This document shows positions 42,674-50,863 of a stretch of 64,000 nucleotides of DNA, piece after piece. Below the pieces are notes generated by a model. It did no database searches, had not been told where the DNA came from, and was given only the letters and a program-made list of their open reading frames with translations. Location: positions 98,359 to 162,358 of the IMG/VR virus record IMGVR_UViG_3300037104_000796; one strand, written 5' to 3'. The stretch is from a virus. The translations under genes and the position numbers were made by a program. Each line of letters begins with the position of its first letter. Positions within the stretch are counted from its first letter, which is position 1.

Positions 42674-43335
42674 TTAATAATTTTTCCTATTCCCAACTCC
42701 CAGCCATTATCTAAATAATAATTAAGATTTTCTTTTTTAATCATTTTACGTTTTTCATCCGAATGAACCCATATTCGTTCTTTTGTAGCTTTTCCACTAC
42801 ACCAAGATTTTTTTTGTTCTGGCGTAAGCTTATATCCTACATGAGATTTCGAAAGTTGATCTATATGTTCTTTTGAAAATTTTAATCGTCCCAATTTCCA
42901 TCCATTATGTAAAAAATCTTGTAAATTTTCTGGGCAAATCGTTATATTTTTTTCGCCATTATTTATCCATTTACGGAGTTTAGCTTTATTGCTTATTTGT
43001 TTAACTATTTGATTATAATTTGGATGAAAAGTTAGGCCATTATATTGTTTTTCAATATTATAACCACTTTTTATAGAATCATAAAAATCAATATAATAGT
43101 CTTCTCGATCTTTTAATGTTTTTTTATCTGAAGGAAGTACTTCAATTATTTCTTTTTTGAAATTTTCAACACCATATTTTCGAATAGCATTATAAAATTT
43201 TGTTCCACTTCCCAATTTTGCATTTACTATATGTGATCCCCATCTTTTATAAATATTTACACTACAACCTACATATTTTTTATCATTTACGATATTTGTC
43301 CATAAGTAAATTCCTGAAATGATTTCCTTTTTCAT
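42667..43335 (-). CDS. GIY-YIG homing endonuclease dividing the DNA ligase gene
   Basis: 222 residues. SGIYLWTNIVNDKKYVGCSVNIYKRW is the GIY-YIG core with catalytic Arg; the C-terminal half has NUMOD-like segments with repeated W-x-x-N-G motifs (KWINNGEKNITICPENL). It separates LigA domains Ia-OB (43381) from the zinc finger onward (41818). Confidence 0.85.
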   Translation of the reverse strand: MKKEIISGIYLWTNIVNDKKYVGCSVNIYKRWGSHIVNAKLGSGTKFYNAIRKYGVENFKKEIIEVLPSDKKTLKDREDYYIDFYDSIKSGYNIEKQYNGLTFHPNYNQIVKQISNKAKLRKWINNGEKNITICPENLQDFLHNGWKLGRLKFSKEHIDQLSKSHVGYKLTPEQKKSWCSGKATKERIWVHSDEKRKMIKKENLNYYLDNGWELGIGKIIKK

Positions 43336-43344
43336 AACAATTTT

Positions 43345-43357
43345 AATTTATATATTC
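43345..43357 (-). promoter_or_regulatory. Late-promoter-like element for the 42667 endonuclease
   Basis: GAATATATAAATT lies 9 nt before ATG 43335 on the minus strand. Confidence 0.45.
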
Positions 43358-43380
43358 TTTTATGAAGCAGGAGATATCAT

Positions 43381-44538
43381 CTATTCAGGGGACAGTGGTG
43401 TAAAAGAAGTGCCATCTAAAGAAATTATTTTTTGTATAGCCGGAATTATATCACCGCGTTTACATATACTAACAAAAGTTCCTTCCGTTATTTTATTTCT
43501 AAGTATATATCCAGCGTTATATCCAGAAGCTCTTTTAACTGAGGTTCCAGCTAACTGTACGGGTTTCAACTTTACAACTGGGGTTAATTCGCCGGTTTTT
43601 CCAAGATTCCATTCAATTCCGATAACTGGAGTGACTGCTTCTTCAGGAACAAATTTGATTGCGATTGCCCATTCGGGATCGTGATCATTTTCACCAAGCT
43701 GTTCTCTGAATTCAACTGGAAGAGCAAAAACGATTCCATCCAACTGGAATTCGAAGTTTTCACGTAAACCTTCCATGTATTTAACTGAAGACATGTAGTC
43801 TTTTACAGTTGCACGTATTTTTGTAGAATGGGTGTGTCCGAAGATAGGATAATCATAGGTAAGTTCATCCAAATAATGAATTTCCTGAGGTTTTCCATTG
43901 ATAAGGAAAAGAAGAGGAACGAGGGTAAGGTCACCAACTTTTTCAACACTGTAATCATCTTTACCAAGAATACCTGCAACGATATTACGAGCGTTTGCAA
44001 ATTCGGCAGCATATTTCTTTTGGAATGTTGATTTAAGCATTACACATTCACAACGTATTTCTATAATTTCTGTAGTATGTTCTGGAATTGGGAAACTTGC
44101 TGGCAAATGTTTTCTGAATCTATCTGAAATGTCTTTTCCAACTTTTCCATCACCTCTTGTAAGAACTGATTCAAGTTTGCCATCACGATAAACTATATTG
44201 ACACTACTACCATCAAATTTGGGTGTATAGTACATGTATTCGAATTTAGCATTAACTGATGCTTCTCTTTTTGAAAGCCAAGTACTGAATTCTGCTTCAC
44301 GGTAGTTTGTAACACCTTTTTCAGATTCAGTTTGGAATTTTGCTAAAGATTTTAAAGGAGTGGGATGTGGAAAGTCAAAATCTTTTCTTTTTGAACCGAC
44401 CTGTTCAATTACCTTTGAACCAGCGTCTTTAAGTTCTTTTTCGATAACATCAAAAGCGGCATCTGACATAATCGGATGACCTTCATAATAGGCAACTTTG
44501 GCCTTAAGATATTGGGTTTCGAGATTCAATATATTCAT
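43381..44538 (-). CDS. NAD-dependent DNA ligase, N-terminal part (Ia, adenylation, OB)
   Basis: 385 residues. Domain Ia has YYEGHPIMSDAAFDVIEKEL; the adenylation motif is TPKFDGSSVNIVY with the nucleophile Lys in K-F-D-G; TRGDGKVGKDIS and VVKLKPVQLAGTSVKRAS follow, then the OB fold ending in CKRGDIIPAIQK. It stops at LSPE, just before the zinc finger would begin. Its own dyad/TATATT promoter precedes it. Confidence 0.9.
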   Translation of the reverse strand: MNILNLETQYLKAKVAYYEGHPIMSDAAFDVIEKELKDAGSKVIEQVGSKRKDFDFPHPTPLKSLAKFQTESEKGVTNYREAEFSTWLSKREASVNAKFEYMYYTPKFDGSSVNIVYRDGKLESVLTRGDGKVGKDISDRFRKHLPASFPIPEHTTEIIEIRCECVMLKSTFQKKYAAEFANARNIVAGILGKDDYSVEKVGDLTLVPLLFLINGKPQEIHYLDELTYDYPIFGHTHSTKIRATVKDYMSSVKYMEGLRENFEFQLDGIVFALPVEFREQLGENDHDPEWAIAIKFVPEEAVTPVIGIEWNLGKTGELTPVVKLKPVQLAGTSVKRASGYNAGYILRNKITEGTFVSICKRGDIIPAIQKIISLDGTSFTPLSPE

Positions 44539-44561
44539 ATAATATCTAATTTGATAGTACT

Positions 44562-44610
44562 AATATAATCAATTTTTCTGACAAATAAAAATTTTTGATG
44601 GATTAATTTT
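44562..44610 (-). promoter_or_regulatory. Dyad/TATATT promoter element (copy 13)
   Basis: CAAAAATTTTTATTTGTCAGAAAAATTGATTATATTAGTAC, almost identical to copy 1, 24 nt before the ligase ATG at 44538. Confidence 0.7.
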
Positions 44611-45034
44611 CAAAAATATGCTTTTGTGATAACTCGGGAATAGCTGAAAAGTTCTTTTCATCTTCAAGTTGTTTTTTAGCTTCTTTTTCAAATTTCTTAG
44701 CCATTTCACCCATAACATTCATTAAAGCTGTAAGTGATTCCGTTATAACAGGATCATTAAATATTTCACGTAATTCAATTTGTACACGCATTCTTCCAAT
44801 AAAATAGAGTTCGAGAATAGTTTTATCATATTCTACAATACCCGCGTCTTTTAAAAGGAGTATGATTTTGTTAATTTGAGGATGCGAAAATATCCTGTCA
44901 TCACCGTGTTTAACACCGTATATAATATCATTGGCAAATCTCTTCATTCCTTCAGAAGGTTCTTCTGTGCGAGGAGCTTCTTTGTCAAACCAAAAATTTA
45001 AAAGTTGAATGAAAAGTTCTGTTGACGGTTCCAT
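44603..45034 (-). CDS. Hypothetical helical protein
   Basis: 143 residues from ATG 45034 (MEPSTELFIQLLNFWF). An open extension to 45082 lies inside the promoter. Mostly helical, with a charged C-terminus; no domain is recognised. Confidence 0.55.
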   Translation of the reverse strand: MEPSTELFIQLLNFWFDKEAPRTEEPSEGMKRFANDIIYGVKHGDDRIFSHPQINKIILLLKDAGIVEYDKTILELYFIGRMRVQIELREIFNDPVITESLTALMNVMGEMAKKFEKEAKKQLEDEKNFSAIPELSQKHIFEN

Positions 45035-45059
45035 ATTACTTATGTTTAATTGTATAGTA

Positions 45060-45108
45060 AATATAACAAAAATACTTGACAAATAAAAATATTTACGGAA
45101 CTATTTAA
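45060..45108 (-). promoter_or_regulatory. Dyad/TATATT promoter element (copy 14)
   Basis: GTAAATATTTTTATTTGTC, 12 nt, TATATTTACTATACAATTAAA; it precedes the gene starting at 45034 by about 25 nt. Confidence 0.7.
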
Positions 45109-45115
45109 CAGAAAT

Positions 45116-45982
45116 TTAACAAATTATGTCGTTTCCATAACCAGCTTTAAGGTTATGACCATCAAAAACTAACGATTCATGAATATCTGACGGTTTACAG
45201 GTATTTTTGGTGTATACTCGAATAATATTTTCAAATTTCTTAGGGATGTAAAAATAGTTATGGCAAACACACATATCTTTATATTTTAATGTTTTTACCT
45301 GATTAAATCTTTTACTTTGCAAATTCATATCTCTAAAATCAATAAATTGATCAAGACAATATTGATTTATGGGCATAAGAGAAATAAAGCCTACAGAATT
45401 GGCTCCTATTTTTCTGGCCTTTTCTAAATACGCGTACGCGCGGGCCTTGCTGTCAATGTAACCTTTTATTAAATTACAACTTAAATGTATCATATCAGGA
45501 ATCTCTTCATTCCATTTTTTAATCTCATTGGCTGAAATGCTATTAAATCCTAATATTTCGTTGTTGATTTTGTCGATATAATGATGCCTGCTTAATGATA
45601 TGTTGTCCATACGAATATCATCTGTTAAAACTTTGTTAAGGTGATATCCATTTGAGTTTAAAACAAAAAACGAATTAGGACAGATTTGCGCGGCTATGTC
45701 TACTACTTTTCGGAACTTTTTGTAATCAAGTGTAGGTTCTCCACCAGTAAAAGCTATTTTGTTTATTCGAATTTTTTCTTTAAGTCCTTTTAAGACTATA
45801 GCAAACTTGAGTTCGTCAAAAAAGGCTGCATCATTTTGAAATTCACAGAATTTACAACTAGCGTTACAGCCTTTAAATCTTACGTATAAATTTATGTAGG
45901 GTTCTTTTATTTCCTGAGGTTCATTATCATACAACTGACAATAATGAGTTCGTAAAGAAATTTCCTTTCCAAACAGTTCCAT
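45116..45982 (-). CDS. Radical SAM enzyme
   Basis: 288 residues. VRFKGCNASCKFCEF holds the C-x3-C-x2-C cluster and TGGEPTL the SAM-binding GGE motif. The C-terminus has further cysteines (CVCH, CKPSD), which may bind an auxiliary cluster. It is shorter than MoaA but similar in layout to QueE- or MoaA-like proteins; no QueC, QueD or Moa genes are in the window. The gene upstream (46001) encodes a Cys-rich small protein and may be its substrate, which is speculative. Confidence 0.8.
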   Translation of the reverse strand: MELFGKEISLRTHYCQLYDNEPQEIKEPYINLYVRFKGCNASCKFCEFQNDAAFFDELKFAIVLKGLKEKIRINKIAFTGGEPTLDYKKFRKVVDIAAQICPNSFFVLNSNGYHLNKVLTDDIRMDNISLSRHHYIDKINNEILGFNSISANEIKKWNEEIPDMIHLSCNLIKGYIDSKARAYAYLEKARKIGANSVGFISLMPINQYCLDQFIDFRDMNLQSKRFNQVKTLKYKDMCVCHNYFYIPKKFENIIRVYTKNTCKPSDIHESLVFDGHNLKAGYGNDIIC

Positions 45983-46000
45983 TAATTTTATTTTTAGAGA

Positions 46001-46357
46001 TTAACAACCCGGTGTTGAATATCCGCCTCCACAACTACCGCTACTACCACGCATATTTTTTCTTGCTTGTGTTGCGCAATTTTCCGGTTCTCCACAGCCT
46101 GAAGCCGGCATAAATGTAGAGTGTGGTCGTTTAAGAGATTTCACAGGCGAAGTTACAGTTTTAGCTCTACTTCCGATAGTTGCTCTTTTAATTTTATTAG
46201 CTCTAACAAAATTCATTACTAAATCAAAATCTACATCACCCTTGCCAAGTAATACGTCAATCTGCGCGAAGAATTTATTTGCTTGTTCTGCTTCATCATA
46301 AGCTTCTTTACAGTAATCCCAAAGATTTTGAAGACTCTTTTTGGTTATTTCTTTCAT
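46001..46357 (-). CDS. Small protein with helical N-terminus and Cys/Gly-rich C-terminus
   Basis: 118 residues. Residues 1-55 are helical and acidic; the last 35 hold five cysteines (GCGEPENC, SCGGGYSTPGC). This leader-plus-core layout, 18 nt from a radical SAM gene, resembles ribosomal peptide precursors, but ordinary phage structural proteins can also have such tails. There is no signal peptide. Confidence 0.5.
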   Translation of the reverse strand: MKEITKKSLQNLWDYCKEAYDEAEQANKFFAQIDVLLGKGDVDFDLVMNFVRANKIKRATIGSRAKTVTSPVKSLKRPHSTFMPASGCGEPENCATQARKNMRGSSGSCGGGYSTPGC

Positions 46358-46393
46358 GATATTTTTTATTTTATTTATTCAGGAAAAATTATG

Positions 46394-47068
46394 TTAATGT
46401 TGAGTTTGTAATTCGTTTATTTGATTCTGTAAATTTGTTAAAATTTTCAAAAGTGATAATCCATTAATTATTACATTGCCATCTGCTTGTATTAAAAATG
46501 AATATTCGTTATAATTTCCTGATGTTATTCCTAAAATTGGGCGGTTTGTTAATTTAGTTCCACCAAAATTTCTTCCATCTAAAATGATCAATGGAATATT
46601 TGAAGAAACATCGTTTCCGGCTACTCCAACGAAATATAGGCCAGCATCCTTTTCATCACTTCCTATTCCTATAATCTCAGGAACAAACCCATGTGTTGTT
46701 CCGTTTCCCATTGAGAATCCATACGAACCATCACCCACATGAAAAGCTGTAATTATTGTATTTGCGGGTACAGCAATATCTACTTTATAATTATGTAATG
46801 GTTGACGTCCTAATCCGATTCTTCCTTTGTCGTAATATATATCTGTACCGATGAACTGATTATTCACCAAAATATTAAGACTGAGATCAATATCTAACCA
46901 TCTTATACTTCCATCAAGTTGTCTTATAAGTGTTTGGGGTTTAAAACCTTGATCATAAACAGGAACAAATTCTTTAAAAGAAAGTATTGAATTATCATTA
47001 TCAACAATAATTTGTGTTAATAAAATATTGTCATTATTGTTCATTTGTTTGTTCATTTGTTTGTTCAT
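46394..47068 (-). CDS. Probable virion fibre or decoration protein
   Basis: 224 residues. The sequence is beta-rich with many Gly/Asn turns (DGSYGFSMGNGTTHGFVPEII) and ends in a short trimeric coiled coil (LLKILTNLQNQINELQTQH), typical of tail-fibre or capsid-fibre C-terminal regions. It starts within tandem 12-bp repeats shared with the upstream gene; several ATGs (MNKQMNKQMNNN) are possible. Confidence 0.55.
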   Translation of the reverse strand: MNKQMNKQMNNNDNILLTQIIVDNDNSILSFKEFVPVYDQGFKPQTLIRQLDGSIRWLDIDLSLNILVNNQFIGTDIYYDKGRIGLGRQPLHNYKVDIAVPANTIITAFHVGDGSYGFSMGNGTTHGFVPEIIGIGSDEKDAGLYFVGVAGNDVSSNIPLIILDGRNFGGTKLTNRPILGITSGNYNEYSFLIQADGNVIINGLSLLKILTNLQNQINELQTQH

Positions 47069-47834
47069 TTGGCTGTTCTCCTGTTGAATCGGTCTTTTTA
47101 AGACGAGGTTTCTTTATAGCTTTGGCCCAATCCTTTATTATTTTATTTATGTTGGTGCAAATCTCGTAATCTTCTTTAGTTTGAAATTTATTCAAAATGG
47201 TTTGTAAAAAAAGGTTAACTTTTAACGTTTCAATAATTATTACAGCCTTTTTGTCGGCATATATAGTAAATGGCTCTTTTTCTTGTTTATTTTCGTTAAT
47301 GTAGTTATAAGTTCTTTGACAAAATTTGTAAAATTCGTCATGTGTATAAAATTCTTTTGTTTGATCATCAGGATTATATGTGAACAAAATTCTTTTATCA
47401 TCTGTAGCTCCTAAAGTAACTAACTGAGGAAGATGATCAGCTTTACTTGTATATTCTTCAGAATGACTAAATTCATTCATAATGTTTCCGGCAACATCAT
47501 CAATTACCTTTTTCATCATTACTATAAATTCATCATAACTTTTATACAAAATATTATCAGTAGCATTCCAATTAGGATTAATTTCGGAATCATGGATAAA
47601 CAAGGCATGAGAGAAAACAGATTCTCTGACAATATCCGATACAATTCTATTATATTCTGTTGGATCGCTATTGCCTTCACCAAATATACACCAAGTATTA
47701 ATTAAATTAGGAATACGTACAGTTTTTATTCCTGCGAATTCTGTGAATAACTTCACAAGTTCCTCTTCCGTAAAAACTAATTTAGCGGGTCTATAATCTT
47801 CCGTAATTCCGTTTGAATATAGTAATGCTCCCAT
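47034..47834 (-). CDS. Hypothetical protein with NEQT repeat tail
   Basis: 266 residues, cytoplasmic-looking, ending in NEQTNEQTNEQ encoded by 12-bp repeats that also encode the start of the next gene in another frame. The body has no recognised domain. Confidence 0.55.
   Translation of the reverse strand: MGALLYSNGITEDYRPAKLVFTEEELVKLFTEFAGIKTVRIPNLINTWCIFGEGNSDPTEYNRIVSDIVRESVFSHALFIHDSEINPNWNATDNILYKSYDEFIVMMKKVIDDVAGNIMNEFSHSEEYTSKADHLPQLVTLGATDDKRILFTYNPDDQTKEFYTHDEFYKFCQRTYNYINENKQEKEPFTIYADKKAVIIIETLKVNLFLQTILNKFQTKEDYEICTNINKIIKDWAKAIKKPRLKKTDSTGEQPNEQTNEQTNEQ
47039..47070. repeat. 12-bp tandem repeat (2.7 copies) spanning an overlap of two genes
   Basis: GTTCATTTGTTT is repeated on the plus strand. 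On the minus strand it encodes NEQT in one gene and NKQM in the next. Confidence 0.8.
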
Positions 47835-47835
47835 A

Positions 47836-48081
47836 TTATACTTTTTTTGGTAATTGACTTAATTCAAATTTAATATCTGTTATAAGTCTTTCAATTAATT
47901 CTAATTCTGCATCACGATGATATATGTTTTTAAGCGCTTCGCTCCAAACTTGAAATTTTATGCGTAATAAATTTCCGTCATAATAAATAGAACAAGTTCC
48001 CACTCCGATATTACCGGCCATCTCTTTCATTTGAATATCATGACCCGGAAAGGCTTTTTTTAATTTTTTTACTACGTCCAT
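47836..48081 (-). CDS. Hypothetical small protein
   Basis: 81 residues with a lysine-rich start (MDVVKKLKKAFPGHDIQMKEM) and helical end. Unknown; one base separates it from the 47034 gene. Confidence 0.5.
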   Translation of the reverse strand: MDVVKKLKKAFPGHDIQMKEMAGNIGVGTCSIYYDGNLLRIKFQVWSEALKNIYHRDAELELIERLITDIKFELSQLPKKV

Positions 48082-48090
48082 ATTTTTCTT

Positions 48091-48579
48091 TTATTTTTCA
48101 AATCTTTTTCTTGCAGCATCTGTGATAAAAATGTATTCTGCTTTGCCAATAAAATCATCTAATGTTTTAGCATTACAATAACTCATTGCCGATCTTAAAT
48201 AATCTTTAAAGTTTTCTGTCCATTGTTCTAATGTGTATTCAACTTTTTGATATTTTGTAATTCCTTCAGCCGTTACTAAATCTGTCTTTCCCCATTTTCT
48301 TTGTACTGCTTTGGTACTCATACCTCTGTATTTCTTTTTAATTGGGAATCCCCATCTCCAGAGTAATCCAGCCGTTTTATTATTTATTCGCATTTTCCAG
48401 AGATAATTAAATCCCGCTGATTCGATGGATTTATTAAATGTTGATCCAATCATCACATAATCTGAGTTATGAACAATAATTCCGTTGACATTATACGAAT
48501 GATTATCTTCTACTTCTAAATCATACACATTGCCTGAATATGTATAAATTTTTTTTGATTTAATTTCAATTAATTTCAT
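48091..48579 (-). CDS. Split intein C-terminal part fused to IMPDH/GMP reductase C-terminal part
   Basis: 162 residues. Residues 1-38 are an intein C-fragment: VYDLEVEDNHSYNVNGIIVHN is block F plus G with terminal His-Asn. The C-extein starts with Ser (SDYVMIGSTFNKSIESAG) and continues with KKYRGMSTKAVQRKWGK and SAMSYCNAKTLDDFIG, the C-terminal catalytic-flap region of IMP dehydrogenase/GMP reductase. Trans-splicing with the 49698 product would restore the enzyme, joining LALG to SDYV. Confidence 0.9.
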   Translation of the reverse strand: MKLIEIKSKKIYTYSGNVYDLEVEDNHSYNVNGIIVHNSDYVMIGSTFNKSIESAGFNYLWKMRINNKTAGLLWRWGFPIKKKYRGMSTKAVQRKWGKTDLVTAEGITKYQKVEYTLEQWTENFKDYLRSAMSYCNAKTLDDFIGKAEYIFITDAARKRFEK

Positions 48580-49714
48580 ATTTTATACTTTTAGTTTTTT
48601 TATCGATAACTTTAATTTCATAAAAATATCCAGCTTCTTTAGCATATTTTTGTTTTAATAATATATTTTTTAAATATTTTTCCTGGGATGTCCATTCGCT
48701 TTTAACTTCTATAATTTTATTTTGTGATTTTAAAAATATATCAGGAATATGATAATGTTCTTTTTCATTTTCATCTTTCCATTTTATTTTAGGACAATCT
48801 AAATTAGTTAATATATCATTTTCATTTATTTCTGATTTAATTAAAATATCTAACATTATATTTTCATACCCTAACACATAAGTTATTCTGCCTGATTTAA
48901 ATTTATATTCTTTAATTTTAAAACTATTTCTAAATATTTTATTCTGAATTATATTACTTTGAAATCCGTATTCACAATTATATAATTCTAACATTTTTTC
49001 TTTTGAACGTTTAATACAAATATCTAATAAAAATGCATTTTTTACTCCATATTTAGTAATCATAATATTTTCAACCTTTTCTTTTATTAACCGAGTTTGC
49101 CATGGATATTCTACTCCATAATTTTTAAGAGAAGTTTGAATTTTTTTATTTTTTATTTCATCTGATTTACTCGGATTATCTACACCGAAATGTTTTAAAC
49201 ACGTTTGTTTATATTTTTTCTGATTATTAAAATTTTCATCGCCATATCTTTCTTTTTTAGTTTTTTTACTTTTTTGTTTAATTTCATTAGATTGAAAAAT
49301 ATTTGTAGATACATCGTATTTTTTTAATAAAATTGTTTTACATTCGTTTGTAGCTAAATACGATGTAACACCAAATTTTTTTATACACGTTTCTTTTTGT
49401 TTTTTTGAATTATTATATTTTTCATCTCCATATTTTTCTTTTTTTGTTTGTTTTCTTTTTTTCTCATCAGCAAACGCTGCTTTAAACCCATATTTAGTAA
49501 TGCACGTTTCTTCTATTTTTTTTCTTATAATTGGAGATTTTTGTATTTCTGATTGAGTTTTTTTGGGGATATTATATTTTTTAAAATAATATTCTATATT
49601 TCCTCTTGAAACATCTAATTCTTTTTCAATCATACTGATTGAATATTCTTTAACTAAATATAAATGTTTTAAAATTTCTTCAGATAATTCTTTTCTTTTA
49701 CGATAGTTTTTCAT
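48566..49714 (-). CDS. Endonuclease gene between split-intein halves
   Basis: 382 residues, paralogue of the 470 and 12250 genes but without their N-terminal zinc fingers: it opens with a helix-turn-helix-like segment (ISMIEKELDVSRGNIEYYFKKY). The middle has at least seven repeats containing Y-G-(V/D/F) and a variable N-x-x-K/Q-S-N-E-I. The C-terminus has IPDIFLKSQNKIIEVKSEW, the PD...E-V-K nuclease core. It overlaps both intein genes by 14-17 nt. The layout matches published 'fractured genes'. Confidence 0.75.
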   Translation of the reverse strand: MKNYRKRKELSEEILKHLYLVKEYSISMIEKELDVSRGNIEYYFKKYNIPKKTQSEIQKSPIIRKKIEETCITKYGFKAAFADEKKRKQTKKEKYGDEKYNNSKKQKETCIKKFGVTSYLATNECKTILLKKYDVSTNIFQSNEIKQKSKKTKKERYGDENFNNQKKYKQTCLKHFGVDNPSKSDEIKNKKIQTSLKNYGVEYPWQTRLIKEKVENIMITKYGVKNAFLLDICIKRSKEKMLELYNCEYGFQSNIIQNKIFRNSFKIKEYKFKSGRITYVLGYENIMLDILIKSEINENDILTNLDCPKIKWKDENEKEHYHIPDIFLKSQNKIIEVKSEWTSQEKYLKNILLKQKYAKEAGYFYEIKVIDKKTKSIKYEIN

Positions 49715-50795
49715 GTAATTTTTTAAATAATTTTAGATATAATATATATATCTTTGAAAAAATATTTTTAAAATACATTTGCATACGGTGCGGTAAATTG
49801 ATATTTTTTTCTATTAATAAATAATCTGAATTTAAATCTTCTGCTGCAATCCATTCAGCATATTTATCGATATTTTTTTCAGTAACTAAATCTTTATGTT
49901 TTTTATGAATTACATAATAATGATGATTATTTGTAGAAAAAATTCCATTTATAGAAATAATATCTTTATTATTTTCATATTTAAATTTATTAATAACTTT
50001 TTTGTATTCGCCCGTGTGCGTATAAACAATTTCGCCGACATTGATATTTTGAATTTGTTTAAATCCATTTTTAGTATACACTAATGTTGAAGGAAGAAAA
50101 CATCCAAGAGCTAATGCCTTTATTATATCTGCATAGTTTTTCATTCCACCATCAGTAACTATCTTTGTAGTAATACCATATTGTTTTCTAAGACTATAAC
50201 ACTCTGATATTAAAGAACCCAGTGGATAATTTATTGAAACATTAGCTGCTGTAGTGCATCCTGCGCCAGTTCCAACACTACATCTTACATAATCGGCACC
50301 AGCCATGCCAAGATTTATAAAGGTTTCTGGGTTGGCCACATTGCCAATCATAAGATTACAAGTAGGCGCATATTTTTTTATTTGCTTAACAATATCTATA
50401 AGTTTAATCATGTGTCCATTGGCTATATCAATAAGAATATTAGGATAGCTGTAAAATGGATCTCTTACGTAATCACCGTGTAAAGTAATTTTATCTAAAA
50501 TTTTTAGTTGTTCTTCAATTTCTGATAAACTAAATGATTGAAAATAAAGTGGCGAACCAACTAAAAATTTTTTAACTAATCCACGTGGAATACAAGGAAT
50601 TATTCCCTGTTGAATATATTTTGTATAATTTTGTCCTGAAACAACAGTATCCATTGGAGAAGCCATCAAAGGCAATCTTGCTCCATACGTAAAATCTGAT
50701 TCTATTTGGCATTCTTTTCTACTGCTGATTTCACTTTGTTCACTCGGAATCAAAACGATATCGTTTAAATCCCATTTCAGTTTTTCTATATTCAT
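49698..50795 (-). CDS. IMPDH/GMP reductase N-terminal part fused to split intein N-terminal part
   Basis: 365 residues from ATG 50795 (MNIEKLKWDLNDIVLIP). Residues 1-231 are the TIM-barrel of the IMP dehydrogenase/GMP reductase family, with MASPMDTVV, GNVANPETF, SVGTGAGCTTAA (catalytic loop Cys near 180) and IVTDGGMKNYADI. Residue 232 is the intein Cys1 (CFLPSTLVY), followed by intein block B (NNHHYYVIHK) and an N-fragment of 134 residues. No CBS domains are present. The insertion lies just after the K-A-L-A-L-G strand, in the phosphate-binding part. Confidence 0.9.
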   Translation of the reverse strand: MNIEKLKWDLNDIVLIPSEQSEISSRKECQIESDFTYGARLPLMASPMDTVVSGQNYTKYIQQGIIPCIPRGLVKKFLVGSPLYFQSFSLSEIEEQLKILDKITLHGDYVRDPFYSYPNILIDIANGHMIKLIDIVKQIKKYAPTCNLMIGNVANPETFINLGMAGADYVRCSVGTGAGCTTAANVSINYPLGSLISECYSLRKQYGITTKIVTDGGMKNYADIIKALALGCFLPSTLVYTKNGFKQIQNINVGEIVYTHTGEYKKVINKFKYENNKDIISINGIFSTNNHHYYVIHKKHKDLVTEKNIDKYAEWIAAEDLNSDYLLIEKNINLPHRMQMYFKNIFSKIYILYLKLFKKLHEKLS

Positions 50796-50863
50796 ACTAT
50801 TTTTGTTATTATATGTATAAAACATTATACAGTTTTTGTCATATAATTAATAAATACACTTTT

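Noticed and set aside
41818-44538. Group I intron carrying the GIY-YIG gene in the DNA ligase
   Set aside because: Each ligase half has its own stop or start, and the C-terminal half has its own promoter-like element; I saw no clear intron core between them.
45034-45082. N-terminal extension of the 44603 gene (MSSIFVIFTIQLN...)
   Set aside because: It overlaps the TATATT box; ATG 45034 gives a normal leader length.
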